In this document: one piece after another, positions 45,381 to 54,724 of the stretch
Layout of the letters: each line of letters begins with the position of its first letter
Numbering within the stretch: position 1 is the stretch's first letter
From: Rubripirellula amarantea
GTDB taxonomy: Bacteria > Planctomycetota > Planctomycetia > Pirellulales > Pirellulaceae
Assembly: GCF_007859865.1 (NCBI RefSeq)
Contig: NZ_SJPI01000003.1
Span: 434,001-498,000, forward strand
Direction of reading: 5' to 3'
DNA length: 64,000 nucleotides
The notes under the pieces: generated by a model
What the model saw: only the letters and a program-made list of their open reading frames with translations
Databases searched by the model: none
Told to the model about the DNA's origin: nothing
Position numbers and translations under genes: made by a program

Positions 45381-47060
45381 TCAAAACGGATCTTGAGGAC
45401 GGAGCTTGATGATTTCAGCGTAGTCGACAATTCCGGAATCTTGTTTCCAAGTTTCGCAAAGTGCGGAAAGCTGCTGCACCAATTCGGGATGTGCGTCAGC
45501 CACGTTAGTCGTTTCCGCGGGATCACGTACGAGGTCATAGAGCTCGCGCACAACGCCTGGTTGCTTGAGGGTCTGCAAGTACCAACCCGGCTCTATCAAC
45601 AATTTCCAGCGACCTTGATAAATCACGCTTTGCTGACCCTTGTCATTAAAGAACAAGGTTTCCTTGGCCGGTGCGGATTCACCCATCAGCGTGCTCAACA
45701 TGCTACGTCCGTCAAGCCTCGTCGTTTTCTTCTCGCGGAAGGTTTCAGGGTAGTCTAGCCCGGCAACTTCCAAACATGTGGGCAACACATCTCCTACCCA
45801 TGCTTGGTTGTCCGAGACGGTTCCCGGCTTGATGTGCTGGGGCCAAGCAGCAATGAAATGGGTCTTGGTACCACCTTCCCAAACAAGCGCCTTTGACCCG
45901 AAATAAGGCGTATTCATAAATCCGTCAACGTGCGACGCACAACCGTTATCGGACAAGTAAATGATCAAACTGTTTTGATGTTCACCCGACGCTTTCAGTG
46001 CATTGATCAGTCGTCCAACGTTCTCGTCAACTTTCTCCACCATTGCAGCGTGAACTGCTAGTTGCAGCCTAAAGGAGTCGAGTTTCTGCTGGGGCGTCCA
46101 TCGCTTACGAGCACCGGCCGACCCGGGAAACAGCTGTTCCTCTTTTAGTTTCGTGATTCGATCTGTCGCCACCTTGCCCAAGTCCTGATAACGCGGCAAG
46201 TACTTTTGAACCAGTTTCTCTGGTGCTTGAAGCGGTTTGTGCGGAGCCCGATAGGCAACGTATAGAAAGAATGGTGGCTTGTCTTTCCCCGCTGCCCCCT
46301 GAATCATTTCGATGGCTCGATCCGTCACTCCATCCGTGTCGTAGAACGCTTTCGCCGTCTTGCCGTGATTCCTTCCGTATCGCCCGCCCGATTTGTCGGT
46401 GTAGCAGTGCATCGAATAGGTTCGTTCGAAACGAAGCTTCGCTGGTTGGTTGCCTTCCATGATGCGATGCGATTGGCCGGGCACAACAAAGAAGTTGTCT
46501 TGTGCCCCGTACAAGCCAAAGTATTCATCAAACCCGCGTTGGCTTGGCAAACCCAAGAAGTCCGATTCGATCTGTGATTCGGTAAGCTCCCACCCTGGGT
46601 GCGATTTCGACCATTCCTCCTGCATGGATTTGGATCCCCTCATCAAACTGCCGCCGAGATGCCACTTGCCCGACATCATCGTGTGGTAGCCCGCATTCTT
46701 AAGCACTTCAGGAAGCAGTGGAGTTTGATACGGCAGGCGACCGCGATGAGCAGGGAAGGGCATCTCTCGAGACCAATCACCCAGCGACCCACCACCAAAA
46801 CCAACTTTCGCGCATTCCAATCCGCTTAACAGTGACGCCCTCGTTGGACTGCACCGACCATTCGAATAAAAATTGCTTAAACGAATGCCTTGTGCAGCCA
46901 ATTCATCGATGTGAGGGGTATCGACCTCGCCGCCGTAGCATCCCAAGTCCGTGTACCCAGAATCATCCGACATGATCACAATCATGTTGGGCTTTTCTGA
47001 GGCCGATGCCAAACTGGGCAGCATCGCCAGCACGATCAACGCAATGTGATTCAAATTCAT
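45381..47060 (-). CDS. Exported formylglycine sulfatase (S1 type, long form)
   Basis: 559 residues with a signal peptide (MNLNHIALIVLAMLPSLASA). Metal ligands lie in MSDDSGYTDLG at 30-40. The sulfatase signature CSPTR spans C70-R74 and is followed by ASLLSG. GKWHLGG near 130 and LSDNGCASH near 375 complete the metal and substrate sites. It is longer than the other sulfatase by ~85 residues, in line with different substrate loops. The enzyme is expected in the periplasm, removing sulfate from red-algal galactan. It lies 107 bp upstream of the GH117-like/sulfatase pair and ~100 bp downstream of the GH50 gene. A maturase (FGE or anSME) must be encoded elsewhere. Confidence 0.93.
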   Translation of the reverse strand: MNLNHIALIVLAMLPSLASASEKPNMIVIMSDDSGYTDLGCYGGEVDTPHIDELAAQGIRLSNFYSNGRCSPTRASLLSGLECAKVGFGGGSLGDWSREMPFPAHRGRLPYQTPLLPEVLKNAGYHTMMSGKWHLGGSLMRGSKSMQEEWSKSHPGWELTESQIESDFLGLPSQRGFDEYFGLYGAQDNFFVVPGQSHRIMEGNQPAKLRFERTYSMHCYTDKSGGRYGRNHGKTAKAFYDTDGVTDRAIEMIQGAAGKDKPPFFLYVAYRAPHKPLQAPEKLVQKYLPRYQDLGKVATDRITKLKEEQLFPGSAGARKRWTPQQKLDSFRLQLAVHAAMVEKVDENVGRLINALKASGEHQNSLIIYLSDNGCASHVDGFMNTPYFGSKALVWEGGTKTHFIAAWPQHIKPGTVSDNQAWVGDVLPTCLEVAGLDYPETFREKKTTRLDGRSMLSTLMGESAPAKETLFFNDKGQQSVIYQGRWKLLIEPGWYLQTLKQPGVVRELYDLVRDPAETTNVADAHPELVQQLSALCETWKQDSGIVDYAEIIKLRPQDPF

Positions 47061-47163
47061 CTTGAGTGTTTATCTTTGTTTTACAACTGTTGGACTGCAC
47101 CACTGCATTGAATCCAAGTTCAGTTTCGATTCGATTTGATCGCTCGCACGACGATCAAGTCAA

Positions 47164-49269
47164 TCATTGGTTTGATCGAACCGAACGCACTTCGTAAATC
47201 TCATTGCCAATCTCGCGAGCCGCCTCGATTGTTTCTTGGTACGGGGTGTCGCAGTTGTCAACGAATCCCACTTGATAGTTTTCGCCATCGCCACGTCCAG
47301 CCGTTGGTTCGGACATGTATTGAAACCAATGAGTGCCGACGACTCGGGGATTGTTCAGGGCACTGTGGAGAAAAGCCTTGTAGCATTCGGCTCGGTGCTG
47401 CTGGTTTCTTGCCGGCACTTTAGTCGGATGAAACATCCCTCGATCAAGCGCGCCAAAATGAAACTCTCCGACCATGATTGGCTTGTCTTCACCTTCGGGC
47501 AACTTCAGATCAGCAATGCTGTAGCGGTACTGATTAAAGCTAACGACATCACAAAACTTCGAAGCGGCACGAAGTGCGATCTCGTTGTCCCAAATGAATC
47601 GACATCCTAAGTAGAGCTGATCGGGAGCAGCCTTCGCGAGTTCTGCCTTCACAGTCCCAAAGTATGTTTCTGAAAACTTCTTTGAAAACGCGAGTAAGTC
47701 TTCCCGCGACTTGTTCACATCAGGAGTCTCGGTTTGGGAAGTCAGCTCATCCCAACTCTGGTACTCCGTTCCCCATTGCTCGTTGAGCTTCTCGATCGCT
47801 TCGTACTTGGCTTTCAAGTCCTCGACAAAAACTTGCTTGGCGACTTGGTCGGCCGGACAAGCGAGTGTCCAAAGCGCGATCGCCTCATTGTTGCCCCAAT
47901 ACAGTTCGTTATCGACATAGAAGCCTATACACCATGGATCACCGATCGAAGCCTGGCAGGTTTTGATTCCTTCTACGACCGCCTCTCGAAACTGGGGGTC
48001 AAACACATCGACAAATTGGGTCCACATTTTTTGGGCCCCCTGAAGCGTCGGACAGTCTTCAGCCCGAAAGAACGCAGTGTAGGGCGTTCTATGTTGCAAG
48101 TAGACGTCCGGATCGGACCATGACGCAAGCGTATTCATCCCCCAACTACGCAGTCGAGTGTGAGCGAGGTTGGCGAAGTCGGCTTTCCAATCATCGCCAT
48201 ACTTGCGATACAGATTCGCCGTGTAAAAGTTGTAGGTTTCATAGGGAATGCGATCGGCGTAGAACCCGAACGCCCAATTGCTGCGAGCATAGAATTGCCC
48301 CAGCGGAGTTTCCTTATCCGGAAGGTTTCGGAAGTAACTCTCGCGATGTTCGGTTCCTGTTCCACCAAAACGAACCGCAACCGCATCGATCCCATGGGAC
48401 CAAAACCGACATCCATCGGGATCAATGAGCCACCATGTTCCCTCATGCTTTTCAACTCGAAAGAACTTTGCGGGATCACGTTGCGGACCGTTGAGCCAAC
48501 CACCGAAACGATTGAAGTTTTCGGGACCTGGGTGCTCCGCGAGATCCTTTTGTTCGTCTATCGCATGCTGGGCAAGTTGTTCATCGGAATGAATCTTGCC
48601 CGGCCATTCACCGTGTATGAACTGCCCATACTCGTCGATGAAAGGCAGGAAGCTATCCGCATCGAGTACCGTCACTGGCTTTTCGAATCGAATGTTATCG
48701 ATCGTGAATTTGTGATCGGACTTCGGCATTCGCAGGAAGATGATTAGCTCCTTGATCTTCGCTGGATCGAGCGTCTGTTGCCCCGGCGCCGCATGCATGC
48801 CTTCAAGTTTGAGTGGCTTGGAAAATTGCCATGGGGTATGGGATAGATTCACTGACACAACCCGCGATTCACCTGGCTTGATGTAGGTCATCACGGTGAT
48901 GCCTTTATCGAAACCGTTGCCGCCGGGATTATCCATCCGCACCCCGAGTTCAAATCCTTCATCACTTAAGTTAGTTAGATCGAATGCCAAACGTTGAAAG
49001 CTCGCACCATCCCAAAATTGGTTTTGCGGCCGAAGGGTAATTCCCGGCCAATCCGTTTTGTGTCCTGTATCGAGCTGAATCTTTCCTTTAGAAGCTGAAT
49101 CAAGAAGCGAAACTTCGACGCCTCTCATTTCAATCTTTTCGCTGTAGTTTTCATCATTAAAATCGAACTGCAACTTCGTTGAAGAATTCGCTTGCGCGAT
49201 CGCGGTCGAACAAAGAACTGCACTCGTCAGAACGAGCAATGCAAGAGAACTAAAGGAGCTGGTTGTCAT
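47164..49269 (-). CDS. GH50 beta-agarase
   Basis: 701 residues from the ATG at 49269. The frame continues to 49335, but that stretch contains the terminator of the preceding gene, and the signal peptide begins at MTTSSFSSLALLVLTSAVL. A CBM-like beta-sandwich (~25-230) precedes a TIM barrel. The catalytic acids are in YVDNELYWG near 454 (acid/base) and VGEFHFGALDRG near 602 (nucleophile), with RSWGMNTLASWSD and GTHWFQYMSEPT also typical of GH50. Members cleave agarose or neoagaro-oligosaccharides, mostly to neoagarobiose by exo-action. The product would feed the GH117 enzymes. It is secreted or periplasmic. Confidence 0.92.
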   Translation of the reverse strand: MTTSSFSSLALLVLTSAVLCSTAIAQANSSTKLQFDFNDENYSEKIEMRGVEVSLLDSASKGKIQLDTGHKTDWPGITLRPQNQFWDGASFQRLAFDLTNLSDEGFELGVRMDNPGGNGFDKGITVMTYIKPGESRVVSVNLSHTPWQFSKPLKLEGMHAAPGQQTLDPAKIKELIIFLRMPKSDHKFTIDNIRFEKPVTVLDADSFLPFIDEYGQFIHGEWPGKIHSDEQLAQHAIDEQKDLAEHPGPENFNRFGGWLNGPQRDPAKFFRVEKHEGTWWLIDPDGCRFWSHGIDAVAVRFGGTGTEHRESYFRNLPDKETPLGQFYARSNWAFGFYADRIPYETYNFYTANLYRKYGDDWKADFANLAHTRLRSWGMNTLASWSDPDVYLQHRTPYTAFFRAEDCPTLQGAQKMWTQFVDVFDPQFREAVVEGIKTCQASIGDPWCIGFYVDNELYWGNNEAIALWTLACPADQVAKQVFVEDLKAKYEAIEKLNEQWGTEYQSWDELTSQTETPDVNKSREDLLAFSKKFSETYFGTVKAELAKAAPDQLYLGCRFIWDNEIALRAASKFCDVVSFNQYRYSIADLKLPEGEDKPIMVGEFHFGALDRGMFHPTKVPARNQQHRAECYKAFLHSALNNPRVVGTHWFQYMSEPTAGRGDGENYQVGFVDNCDTPYQETIEAAREIGNEIYEVRSVRSNQ

Positions 49270-49301
49270 GAACAGAATGCTTGAAAAGAAGTTTTGGAAA
49301 G

Positions 49302-49332
49302 AAAAACGCCTTGATCTATTTGGATCAAGGCG
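49302..49332 (-). terminator. Intrinsic terminator after the PEP-CTERM gene
   Basis: CGCCTTGATC pairs with GATCAAGGCG (10 bp) around a 6-nt loop, and TTTTTC follows on the minus strand. It sits 28 bp after the PEP-CTERM stop codon, so the GH50 gene must use its own promoter. It also argues against the longer GH50 reading. Confidence 0.88.
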
Positions 49333-49359
49333 CATGCGTTTCCCTGGTTTGATTCGGGT

Positions 49360-50187
49360 CTAGCGGTTCTTACGACGCCGCTTGCATACTCCGATGCCAA
49401 CACCAATCAATCCTAAAAGCGCGAAACTTGAAGGCTCGGGAACAGCAGCGGCACCCGAACTGACGCTGAATGAATCAACATTCCCGCTTTGATTGCCCTG
49501 CCATCTGAAACCGGCATAAGCTGCGCTCGCTCCGGACCACAAACCTGCATTGGCAATCGTGTAGTTGGTGACAGCTCCACCGTCAAAAGAAACTCCGACA
49601 GCAAACTCATTCGTTGTTGCTGTTCTGGTGATCGTGGTTGTGAAAGTATGGAAAGCGTCATCAAAGGCCACACCGGTGTCCACCTTCGACGCGTTGGCAA
49701 GAACAGGATCGCCCATAAAGAAATTGGTCCCTCCGTTGTTGAAGAACGTACCGCCACCAAGTAGCGGTTGACTGGTGGCTGCACTGTCGCCAATACCGAG
49801 CATCCACCGCCCATTGTTTTGGTTAATGTATGTGCCAAGAAATTGAGCATTCAGTGTCATCGTGATCGTCTTACCCAATGCAAGTTCACTGGTTAAGTCC
49901 GCTGAGGTGTCAACATGAACCGGACCTGCGGCATTGGTATGGCCGACAAGTCCAGCTCCACCTGAATCGACGATGTAGTGAGCGGCGTTAAAGGCGCTCC
50001 AGCCGTTTTGGCCAAGAATTGACCCATCTGCGAAAGCGGGAGAATTGCTATCGGAGAAGCTTGTCGAATAATTGACGACGGCAGCCGAAGCTGGGTCCAT
50101 TACCAAGGCAGTTGTCAAAACGAATGCTGCCACTACAGCTATTGATTTGCTCATTGAATTGCTCATTGAATTGCTTTGCTCTTTCAC
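49360..50187 (-). CDS. PEP-CTERM sorted exported protein
   Basis: 275 residues at most. The start lies in a 12-bp tandem repeat that encodes SNSM twice, so ATGs at residues 1, 8 and 12 are all possible. Signal peptide SIAVVAAFVLTTALVMDPASA. The body is Gly/Asn/Thr-rich beta structure, possibly a lectin-like jelly roll. The C-terminus has VPEPSS, a hydrophobic helix and a basic tail (CKRRRKNR): the PEP-CTERM signal cut by exosortase. It lies between two agar enzymes but has its own terminator. It may bind galactan at the surface; that is inference. Confidence 0.85.
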   Translation of the reverse strand: MKEQSNSMSNSMSKSIAVVAAFVLTTALVMDPASAAVVNYSTSFSDSNSPAFADGSILGQNGWSAFNAAHYIVDSGGAGLVGHTNAAGPVHVDTSADLTSELALGKTITMTLNAQFLGTYINQNNGRWMLGIGDSAATSQPLLGGGTFFNNGGTNFFMGDPVLANASKVDTGVAFDDAFHTFTTTITRTATTNEFAVGVSFDGGAVTNYTIANAGLWSGASAAYAGFRWQGNQSGNVDSFSVSSGAAAVPEPSSFALLGLIGVGIGVCKRRRKNR

Positions 50188-50433
50188 GTTGCGCTAGAAG
50201 CGAATTGAGTTTGATCAAGGACGGTCATTACGCCCCCACAAACCGCTCACGAACACCAGAGAAACACCCCTTAACGGGTGCGATTGTAAACAATCTGCAA
50301 TGCCATGCAACTACTATCCCCCCAGTTCGGCGAATTTTGACCAACCACCCGTTTCGCAGCGACCGTCCCCCTTACCACTCTCCTTAGCCTACGTTCCAAC
50401 GATGCCTCCAATCCAGCGATCAAGTACACGGCC

Positions 50434-51609
50434 TTATTTCGCGACTTCACCCTTCGCCGTGTGGTGCTGAACGCGACGCGATGAAAACCGGCGAATCACC
50501 TGGTAGTTGCTTGTTCGGTACTCATGCGTCAGCCCCCAACGCAGAATCTCAGTGGGCTCTTTTTCGTTGTCAGCATCGCGGTTAAGCCCAATTGCGTGTG
50601 GCGCATCCTTGATCACTGACATGATCTCAAAATTGATTCCGTCGGGTGCCCACTGGATCGTGTTCTTCTCGGGACCGTCGGTTGTGATCAACGATGCAAT
50701 TCCTCCGTTGTAAGGCCACACGCAAACTTCGTGACCACTGTTGCTAATTGGGTTGTAAGGGCTCTTGATGTAAGGTCCCTTCGGATTTTCTGCGATCGCC
50801 ACACCATGACGAATTTGGCGTCCGCCAAACGTGATTGCCTCGCCCATCTGTTCGCCTTTGTAGTACAGATAGAACTTGCCTCGAAACGGAATGATGCAAG
50901 GGTCGTGGACCTTGTGGCTATCGAAGTCTCCCTTCTTCTTCACGCGAAAGCGATTTTGCTCTTCACCTTCCCAAATGCCATTATCGGCCGGCGATAGGAT
51001 GGGCTCTTTGCTTTTCGTCCAAGGACCGTCGGGCGATTTTGACCAAGCCAAACCAATTTGGTTCTTTACGCGAATGGTGTAGGGCGACTTCACCGTTTGG
51101 TAACAAAGGTAGTACAGGTCGTCATGCTTCATGATCTCGCAAGTGAAAACTGAGCGATCGTCGTAGGCGCCCTTTTCTCCACGAGCAACTGCAAGACCTT
51201 CTTCTTTCCATGTCCATCCGTCAGGCGATGTCGCGTACCAAAGATCACAGCGATCCCATGGCCAAACCTTGTCATTTTCAACATCGCCGCCAAAGCCTTG
51301 GCTCGGCCCAGTGCTGCGTGAGTACCAGACGTAGTACTTGCCGTTCTCGCGGATCATAGCGCTAGGATCACGGCGAACGACGCCTTCTTCATAGGCTAGG
51401 TCGCCTTTCAGATCTTGCGTGTCGAACTGAATGAACCATTCGTTGCCGATATTAGGCCACTTCAATGCTCGTTTCGATGCGGCGCTAAGCTTGTCCGGAT
51501 TAGTAATACCTAAGAAGTCAATCTGCTCGGGAGTCACTTGAAGGTTGTCCTGAGCGACGGTGCTCGAAGCAAGCAAGACAGTAAATGCAAACAGAAACAG
51601 TTTCATCAT
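50434..51609 (-). CDS. Divergent GH117-like hydrolase
   Basis: 391 residues with a signal peptide (MKLFLFAFTVLLASSTVAQ). The propeller motifs are [88 protein letters not shown] and NTIQWAPDGINFEIM. RRD and SGHE are intact. It resembles the 43943-45274 gene more than the three others: both have [16 protein letters not shown] in place of GWRSVSTPDI, and an HDPC motif. These two may form a second clade with different linkage or substitution preference. It is 246 bp upstream of the PEP-CTERM gene. Confidence 0.82.
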   Translation of the reverse strand: MMKLFLFAFTVLLASSTVAQDNLQVTPEQIDFLGITNPDKLSAASKRALKWPNIGNEWFIQFDTQDLKGDLAYEEGVVRRDPSAMIRENGKYYVWYSRSTGPSQGFGGDVENDKVWPWDRCDLWYATSPDGWTWKEEGLAVARGEKGAYDDRSVFTCEIMKHDDLYYLCYQTVKSPYTIRVKNQIGLAWSKSPDGPWTKSKEPILSPADNGIWEGEEQNRFRVKKKGDFDSHKVHDPCIIPFRGKFYLYYKGEQMGEAITFGGRQIRHGVAIAENPKGPYIKSPYNPISNSGHEVCVWPYNGGIASLITTDGPEKNTIQWAPDGINFEIMSVIKDAPHAIGLNRDADNEKEPTEILRWGLTHEYRTSNYQVIRRFSSRRVQHHTAKGEVAK

Positions 51610-52060
51610 GAGTACTCAGTGAAGAAGTTCGTGCGTGATTCGCATGCCTCGGATCGTGACAAGAAACCACTGTGAAAAAATTGACGCCCCGGCTTAGCTA
51701 GGTCACTGGGCAAGTCACTCGGATCCACCGGACGCGGCCTATGCCAGCCGACATAAACACGTCCGCCCAAGTTAACTGTCAACAATACATAGGGTACAGA
51801 GTGGTCGTCAACGATGTTCCGGCGGTGATCAACAAGCCGTTTTCGACTGCGGAACCTGGGTCGGAACCTTCGATGAATGCATCGATACTGATGATCAATA
51901 GACGACAACAGACTTACGAAAGCTGTTGATCGATGCGCTAACATTGCCTCACTCAAATCGATACGCTGCAACCAAGCGTGTCCCCATCGCTACCAATGAG
52001 TATCTGTCTCTGCGACGAGATGCATCTTTGCAGCGACCGAGCGAGACACCTAGCAGCGGT
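51610..52060. other. Intergenic region between kinase and GH117 genes
   Basis: About 450 bp without a credible gene. An open minus-strand frame (51606-51971) lacks any coding character (Arg/His/Ser-rich, no motif) and ends inside the GH117 start. The region probably carries the promoter for the GH117/PEP-CTERM side. A weak dyad GTTAACtGTCAAC lies near 51770. Confidence 0.4.
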
Positions 52061-53164
52061 TTAGCGAACGACGCGTGCACCACCGCCCGCCATCACTTTC
52101 TCCACTTCCTGGACCGTCACCATCGTGGTGTCGCCAGGCGTGGTCATTGCAAGTGCACCGTGTGCAGCGCCGTAGTTGACTGCTTTCTTAGGGTCTTCCG
52201 TGGTTAAGAATCCATAGATCAACCCGCTGGCGAAGCTGTCACCACCACCGACGCGGTCCAGAATTTCGAGTTCCGGAAAGGCTTGGGATTCGCAGAATTC
52301 GCCGTCGTACCAAACGATTGCACTCCAATCATTAACGGTCGCCGAGTGAACTTCGCGAAGCGTGGTTCCGGTCGCCAAAAAGTTAGGGAACTCGGTGACA
52401 GCGCGTTCAATCATTTGCTTGAACTTTTCAACGTCGATATTGCTCAAATTTTCGTCCACACCCTCAACTTCAAGTCCAAGGCATGCCGTAAAGTCTTCCT
52501 CGTTGCCAATCATCACATCAACGGATTTGGCAATCCGTCGATTCACTTCTTGCGCTTTCTCGTGGCCGCCGATCCCCTTCCACAACGACGGTCGGTAATT
52601 GAGATCGTAGCTAACCACGGTGCCGTGCTTTCTCGCGCACTCAACCGCTTCGATCACGACATCGGGCGTGCTATCGCTAAGCGCTGCGTATATTCCTCCG
52701 GTATGAAACCAGCGGACGCCAAGTTCGCCGAACAAGTAATCCCAATCGACATCGCCTCGCTTAAGTTGACTTGCGGCGGTCAACCCTCGATCGGGACAAC
52801 CGACGGCACCGCGAATACCAAAACCGCGTTCGGTAAAGTTCAAACCGTTACGGACCGTGCGTCCAAGTCCATCGTAGGGAACCCATTTGACGAAACTCAT
52901 ATCGACGCCACCCTGAAGAATCAAATCTTCAGCAAGTCGCCCGATTTCGTTGTCGGCAAAAGCACTCACCAGGGCAGTGCGAAGCCCGAAGCACCGACGC
53001 AATCCGCGAGCCACGTTGTACTCGCCGCCACCTTCCCAGACCTGGAACTGACGAGCGGTTCGAATCCGCGTTTCACCTGGATCGAGCCGAATCATGACTT
53101 CGCCTAGCGAAACAAGGTCAAAGCGGCATTCTTCAGCAGGCTTAATCGAGAGCTTACGAGACAT
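52061..53164 (-). CDS. kdgK: PfkB-family sugar kinase, 2-keto-3-deoxygluconate kinase type
   Basis: 367 residues from the ATG at 53164; a TTG immediately precedes it. PfkB fold: FDLVSLGEVMIRLDPGE at the start, the glycine pair GGGEYNVARGL near 50, and the ATP/anion-hole motif ILDRVGGGDSFASGL near 300 with the catalytic Asp. It lacks a signal peptide and acts in the cytosol. KDG kinase makes 2-keto-3-deoxy-6-phosphogluconate. The gene after it in reverse order, at 53274, is the aldolase that uses this product, which supports the substrate call. In the anhydrogalactose pathway KDG is the common intermediate. Confidence 0.82.
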   Translation of the reverse strand: MSRKLSIKPAEECRFDLVSLGEVMIRLDPGETRIRTARQFQVWEGGGEYNVARGLRRCFGLRTALVSAFADNEIGRLAEDLILQGGVDMSFVKWVPYDGLGRTVRNGLNFTERGFGIRGAVGCPDRGLTAASQLKRGDVDWDYLFGELGVRWFHTGGIYAALSDSTPDVVIEAVECARKHGTVVSYDLNYRPSLWKGIGGHEKAQEVNRRIAKSVDVMIGNEEDFTACLGLEVEGVDENLSNIDVEKFKQMIERAVTEFPNFLATGTTLREVHSATVNDWSAIVWYDGEFCESQAFPELEILDRVGGGDSFASGLIYGFLTTEDPKKAVNYGAAHGALAMTTPGDTTMVTVQEVEKVMAGGGARVVR

Positions 53165-53273
53165 CAAAGGTTCGGAAAAAATGAGTAGAGAGAAATCAAC
53201 ACAAGAAAATTATCAACAAAACGGATCAGCTTAAATCCTTCGCATCGCATGCCGTCCCGCTAGCCAAACATCG

Positions 53274-53909
53274 CTACGCGTTATTGCGGCAGGACGAAAC
53301 AGCTTCGGCTGTCAATCGCTGAATCTCATCAAAACTTCCCGAGCTGATCAACTCGGGCTTGACCATCCAACTGCCACCACAAGCGAGCACCGAGGAAAGA
53401 CTTAGGTAGCTGGCAATGTTCGATGCGTTGATACCACCGGTAGGAATGAATCGCATATCACCGTAGGGCCCCTGCAGCGTTTTAATCATCTTGACCCCAC
53501 CGATCTGCTCAGCAGGAAAGAACTTTACGACCGTGAGCCCCATTTCAATGGCGGACTCCAAGTCGGTTGGACTCGAGACACCGGGATAGATCGGCATCGA
53601 GTGGTCTAAGCACCACTGGACTGTCCTCGGGTTGAAGCCGGGTGAAACCACAAAACTAGCCCCTGCATCGGCGACCATCTTGGCTTGATCGACACTATGG
53701 ACGGTTCCCGCCCCAACGATGAAACCATCGCGTGATGAAAGGGCGGCGATGGCATCGATACCGGCTTGCGTCCGCAACGTGATTTCGGCAATGGGTAGCC
53801 CGCCCGCTTCTAAAGCGTCGGCAAGCGGTCCAGCGTCCGCAGAGTTCTCGATTGCGACCACTGGAAGAATTCCCATTCTTTCAATCGCAGATTCCATGTT
53901 CGCCTTCAT
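53274..53909 (-). CDS. eda: KDPG aldolase (2-keto-3-deoxy-6-phosphogluconate aldolase)
   Basis: 211 residues, ATG start, the usual length for Eda. Active-site residues are E42 and R46 in AEITLRT, the Schiff-base K129 in VVKFFPAE, and the phosphate-binding TGGIN segment near 157. It splits KDPG into pyruvate and D-glyceraldehyde 3-phosphate in the cytosol. It is first in the leftward operon with the KDG kinase (109 bp apart) and head to head with the GntR gene. A palindrome lies in the shared 165-bp promoter region, so both directions are probably controlled together. Confidence 0.93.
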   Translation of the reverse strand: MKANMESAIERMGILPVVAIENSADAGPLADALEAGGLPIAEITLRTQAGIDAIAALSSRDGFIVGAGTVHSVDQAKMVADAGASFVVSPGFNPRTVQWCLDHSMPIYPGVSSPTDLESAIEMGLTVVKFFPAEQIGGVKMIKTLQGPYGDMRFIPTGGINASNIASYLSLSSVLACGGSWMVKPELISSGSFDEIQRLTAEAVSSCRNNA

Positions 53910-54014
53910 TGTGCTCTATAACTCGTTTAAACTTTTGCCCACTGGCCTCGAAAAGCCGGGATTGATTGCCACAACGATGCTACCAGAGTTGTAACTTGGT
54001 GCACCCGAGGCTAC

Positions 54015-54033
54015 CATGTTAACAATTAACATG
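54015..54033. promoter_or_regulatory. Perfect palindrome, candidate GntR operator
   Basis: CATGTTAA-CAA-TTAACATG is an 8-bp perfect dyad with a 3-bp spacer, located between the divergent eda and gntR genes. The size and spacing fit FadR-subfamily operators. It sits 42 bp before the regulator's start codon. Confidence 0.65.
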
Positions 54034-54074
54034 CGTGCCAGGTAGGCGTTTGACTACTTTAAGGAGATTCTCTG

Positions 54075-54677
54075 ATGACTTTGCCTCCGCAAACCGTGCG
54101 TGAACAGATCACCAATCGCCTTCGTGACGATTTAGTCTCGGGTCGATTCGAAGCCGGATCGATGCTCCGAGAAATTGAATTGGCAGGTCGCTTTGGTGTG
54201 AGCCGAGGCCCCGTGCGAGATGCGTTCATTCAACTTTCGCACGAAGGGTATCTATCTTACTACGCCAACCGTGGCGTGATGGTACGTCACCCACCGAATC
54301 CTGATGATCGAAAATTCATCACGTCGATCCGGCGTCAAATTGAAGCGTACGCCATCGAAAAAGGCGTCCCCAATCTCACCGATGATAACTTGAAGAAGGT
54401 GGCTTCTAGTCTAGAGAAACTTAAGTCCGCTTGCGATGGTGGCGAAGCAACCTCGATCGCGCTTTGCGACGTCGAGTTCCACGAAGCAATCATGAAAGCA
54501 TGCGGCGGCGAAGACTTGGTAGGCGCTTGGCGGCAACTGTGTTCACGGATGCTTTTGACTTACACCCGACACGACGACTACGACCAAACTTATCGCGAGC
54601 ACTTAGACATTTTTAATGCACTGAGTGAACGAAACGCTGAAGCAGCGATTGCGGCGATTGACGCAAACATCAAATAA
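54075..54677 (+). CDS. GntR-family (FCD/FadR-type) transcriptional regulator
   Basis: 200 residues, ATG start with AAGGAGA 8 bp upstream. Residues ~5-70 are the GntR winged helix (RDDLVSGRFEAGSMLREIELAGRFGVSRGPVRDAFIQLSHEGYL). Residues ~85-200 form an all-helical FCD effector domain with metal-site-like D-x3-H (CDVEFHEAIMKACGG) and HLDIFNAL. FCD members sense organic acids or sugar acids; a 2-keto-3-deoxy or anhydrogalactonate-type intermediate is a reasonable guess. It likely represses its own operon and the eda/kdgK side through the adjacent palindrome. Confidence 0.9.
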   Translation: MTLPPQTVREQITNRLRDDLVSGRFEAGSMLREIELAGRFGVSRGPVRDAFIQLSHEGYLSYYANRGVMVRHPPNPDDRKFITSIRRQIEAYAIEKGVPNLTDDNLKKVASSLEKLKSACDGGEATSIALCDVEFHEAIMKACGGEDLVGAWRQLCSRMLLTYTRHDDYDQTYREHLDIFNALSERNAEAAIAAIDANIK

Positions 54678-54724
54678 GCTTTCGACGAAAGCTACAGGCA
54701 ACCTTCTCTCAGGACTATACATTT

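Noticed and set aside
51606-51971. 121-codon minus-strand frame between GH117 and the kinase
   Set aside because: Composition is random-looking (Arg/His/Ser-rich), it overlaps the GH117 start codon, and no motif is present.
52283-53107. 274-codon open frame on the plus strand
   Set aside because: It is antisense to the clearly recognisable PfkB kinase and carries no domain signature.
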